From JAPLHV01 sp964464245 (GTDB taxonomy: Bacteria; Caldisericota; JANLFM01): a stretch of DNA of 6,649 bases. Within the stretch, counting starts at the first letter, position 1; each line of letters starts with the position of its first letter. Location of the stretch: positions 1-6,649 of the forward strand of contig CAYXFH010000153.1 of the NCBI GenBank assembly GCA_964464245.1. Direction: 5' to 3'. The notes under the pieces are model-generated. The model was not told the DNA's origin and made no database searches. It saw only the letters and a program-made list of their open reading frames with translations. Made by a program: the position numbers and the translations under genes. Shown here one piece after another: positions 5,454 to 6,649 of the stretch.

Positions 5454-5548
5454 TCAGGGTGGCTAATTCCACCGATCCAGATTTGAAGTCAGCCGGCCGG
5501 GAGATCATCCGCAAGCGCACGGGTTGAGGCCTTCCCCTGCCGACAGCG

Positions 5549-5557
5549 TGCTATGAT
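5549..5557 (+). promoter_or_regulatory. Candidate extended -10 promoter of the Kelch gene
   Basis: TGCTATGAT combines the TGn extension with a five-of-six TATAAT match (5552-5557). The -35 position at 17 bp spacing (5529-5534) is poor, and TTGAGG at 5524-5529 is 22 bp away, too far. Transcription from about 5564 would give a 35-nt leader to the ATG at 5599. Confidence 0.35.
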
Positions 5558-5598
5558 GATTCCAGACATGCGGACCACCGCGAAAGGTTGGTGAGATA

Positions 5599-6649
5599 AT
5601 GGTGAGCAGAGCGCTGCGTTTGTTGAAGTTGCTCTTTCTGGTTGTCTGTCTGATTTCGGTCTTGCCCTTCCCGACTGCCGCGCTGTCGCTCTTCCCCCCT
5701 GAAGCAGTGCAGGCAGGCGGCATCGCGCCAACTTGGGATCTGCGCAGCGGATCGTTGATGGACCCACGCAACAGTTTTGGGATGGACGCTGATCCGGTAT
5801 CCGGACAAGTGGTGGCCTTCGGCGGGAGAAGCATGCCGCCGTATGACCTCAATGATCTTTGGACCTTGGCCCCCGGGGCATCGGCCTGGGAACCGCTAAC
5901 AGTGGACGATCCGCCCTCCCCGCGTTACGAGAGCCCGCTGGTCTTCCTTGGCGACAGCCGGACGGCCCTCCTCTTCGGGGGAGTCTCCTCAATCGGCGCA
6001 CTTATGGACGATACGATGTTGCTGGATCTCCCTGGCAAGAGTTGGCGAGCCTTGTCTCCGCAGAGCTGGCCAATGGCAAGGGGCGGGCACTCGATGGTCT
6101 GGGCGGGGGACCGGGTGATCCTCTTCGGCGGACGCGACTCGCCGGACCTCTTTGTATACCAGACGCTGAACGATACCTGGTCCTTCAACCCAGCCAGTGG
6201 CGAGTGGACCCGGTTGGATCCCATCAACCCTCCCCCGGCCCGGACCTATGCGGCCCTGAGCTATGATGCACAGAGCGACAAAGTGCTCCTCTTCGGGGGA
6301 TATTCGGGCCAGGTTTCCCTGGATGACACCTGGCTCTACGATATTTCCACCAATATCTGGGAGCAAATCACCCCTCTCCAGGGGCCCGCTCCCAGGGCCG
6401 GCCATGTGATGACCGGCGCGCCGGCCGCAGGGGGCGCCTTGCTCTATGGTGGCCGGGATCTGGGCTCCACCGATGCTTATCAAGAAACCTACCTCTTCGA
6501 TTTTACCACCCGGCAGTGGACTCTCCTGCCTATCGAGGGATCGCCCAGCGCATGCTACTTCGCCGGATTGGCCTGGGATCGGCGTGGGGAACGACTGGTG
6601 TTCTTTGGCGGGGTCTACGGTGAAGCCAAGGGGTGGGGAAGCTCCAATG
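5599..6649 (+). CDS. Secreted Kelch-repeat beta-propeller protein (3' partial)
   Basis: The frame stays open for 350 codons to the right edge, so the C-terminus is missing. Residues 1-30 form a Sec signal peptide: basic R4, R7 and K10, a hydrophobic core L-L-F-L-V-V-C-L-I-S-V-L, then likely cleavage after T-A-A or V-Q-A39. C17 is inside the core, with no lipobox. Kelch repeats follow, each with a [FY]-G-G doublet (residues 75-76, 127-128, 177-178, 233-234, 284-285, 337-338), then a D-[DT]-T-W/T-Y-L-type strand and a W about 20-28 residues after the GG. The pitch is about 50 residues, and P-x-x-R-x-x-x residues sit between blades, so six blades are begun and a six- or seven-bladed propeller is likely. 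The role is probably extracellular binding; ligand and any enzyme activity are unknown. ATG 5599 has GGTGAG three bases upstream, which is tight; GTG 5602 would have better spacing and changes one residue. The upstream extended -10 fits a monocistronic start. Confidence 0.85.
   Translation, partial: MVSRALRLLKLLFLVVCLISVLPFPTAALSLFPPEAVQAGGIAPTWDLRSGSLMDPRNSFGMDADPVSGQVVAFGGRSMPPYDLNDLWTLAPGASAWEPLTVDDPPSPRYESPLVFLGDSRTALLFGGVSSIGALMDDTMLLDLPGKSWRALSPQSWPMARGGHSMVWAGDRVILFGGRDSPDLFVYQTLNDTWSFNPASGEWTRLDPINPPPARTYAALSYDAQSDKVLLFGGYSGQVSLDDTWLYDISTNIWEQITPLQGPAPRAGHVMTGAPAAGGALLYGGRDLGSTDAYQETYLFDFTTRQWTLLPIEGSPSACYFAGLAWDRRGERLVFFGGVYGEAKGWGSSN

Larger units (their letters stand above)
5349..5520 (-). 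pseudogene. Possible decayed gene fragment upstream of DUF2284
   Basis: Two adjacent minus-strand frames look coding. From GTG 5520 the first reads V-R-L-R-M-I-S-R-P-A-D-F-K-S-G-S-V-E-L-A-T-L-I; in that frame the later sequence becomes Cys/Arg-rich and implausible. From 5453 a frame shifted by +1 reads L-P-L-K-D-F-R-D-M-I-S-A-D-V-I-A-I-G-L-W, then a stretch ending I-V-E-E-I-S-R before TAG (5349-5351). The second part has a convincing beta-strand/helix pattern. Its stop lies 25 bp before the DUF2284 start, a normal operon spacing. Joined by one frameshift near 5455 they give about 56 residues. I recognise no family. It could be the 3' remnant of a lost gene, a frameshifted small gene, or chance. 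The second segment overlaps the candidate promoter at 5425-5453. Confidence 0.3.

Noticed and set aside
5859..6483. Plus-strand (135 codons) and minus-strand (164 codons) frames inside the Kelch gene
   Set aside because: They overlap a signal peptide-Kelch reading frame open for 350 codons with regular F-G-G repeats; Gly/Pro/Arg-rich shadows.

Overview
The window is GC-rich bacterial chromosomal DNA with compact, mostly same-strand genes, TTG/GTG/ATG start codons and good Shine-Dalgarno (SD) sites. Family composition (a ClbS/DfsB-type four-helix protein with Chloroflexota-like wording, bacterial endonuclease Q, a PELPD-type Fpg, DUF2284, a secreted Kelch protein) suggests a Chloroflexota or similar deep-branching environmental bacterium. 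This is an inference; nothing here fixes the taxon.

Left part (1-1470). The C-terminal half of a major facilitator superfamily transporter enters from the left edge and ends at 688. Next is a ClbS/DfsB (DinB-like) gene that has a good SD and start at 786 but is split by a one-base frameshift near the G-run at 894-897. A complete tRNA-Ser(GGA) with encoded CCA lies on the minus strand, with a near-consensus promoter reading away from the next operon.

Central part (1568-4800). Three co-directional genes lie close together: an endonuclease Q-family PHP nuclease, a MutM/Fpg-type DNA glycosylase and a QueG-type epoxyqueuosine reductase. The first two form a plausible repair pair, one for deaminated/abasic sites and one for oxidised purines. 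All three are intact reading frames that keep most family motifs, yet each departs from the family at a site thought to matter for catalysis or lesion recognition. Most striking is the EndoQ S-D-A-H metal motif, which reads S-N-A-R here. EndoQ also ends in QISLF, a sliding-clamp-type peptide. A 21-bp tandem duplication sits on the queG translation start.

Right part (4801-6649). A minus-strand DUF2284 cysteine-rich protein converges on queG, with only 19 bp between the stops. Upstream of it is about 170 bp of coding-like minus-strand sequence in two frames, possibly the remains of a gene, overlapping the candidate DUF2284 promoter. A plus-strand gene for a secreted Kelch-repeat beta-propeller then starts at 5599 and runs off the right edge. 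No gene-free stretch exceeds 300 bases; 689-785 and 1277-1378 are short spacers in which I see only regulatory sites or nothing recognisable. I see no insertion sequence, CRISPR array, rRNA or replication origin.
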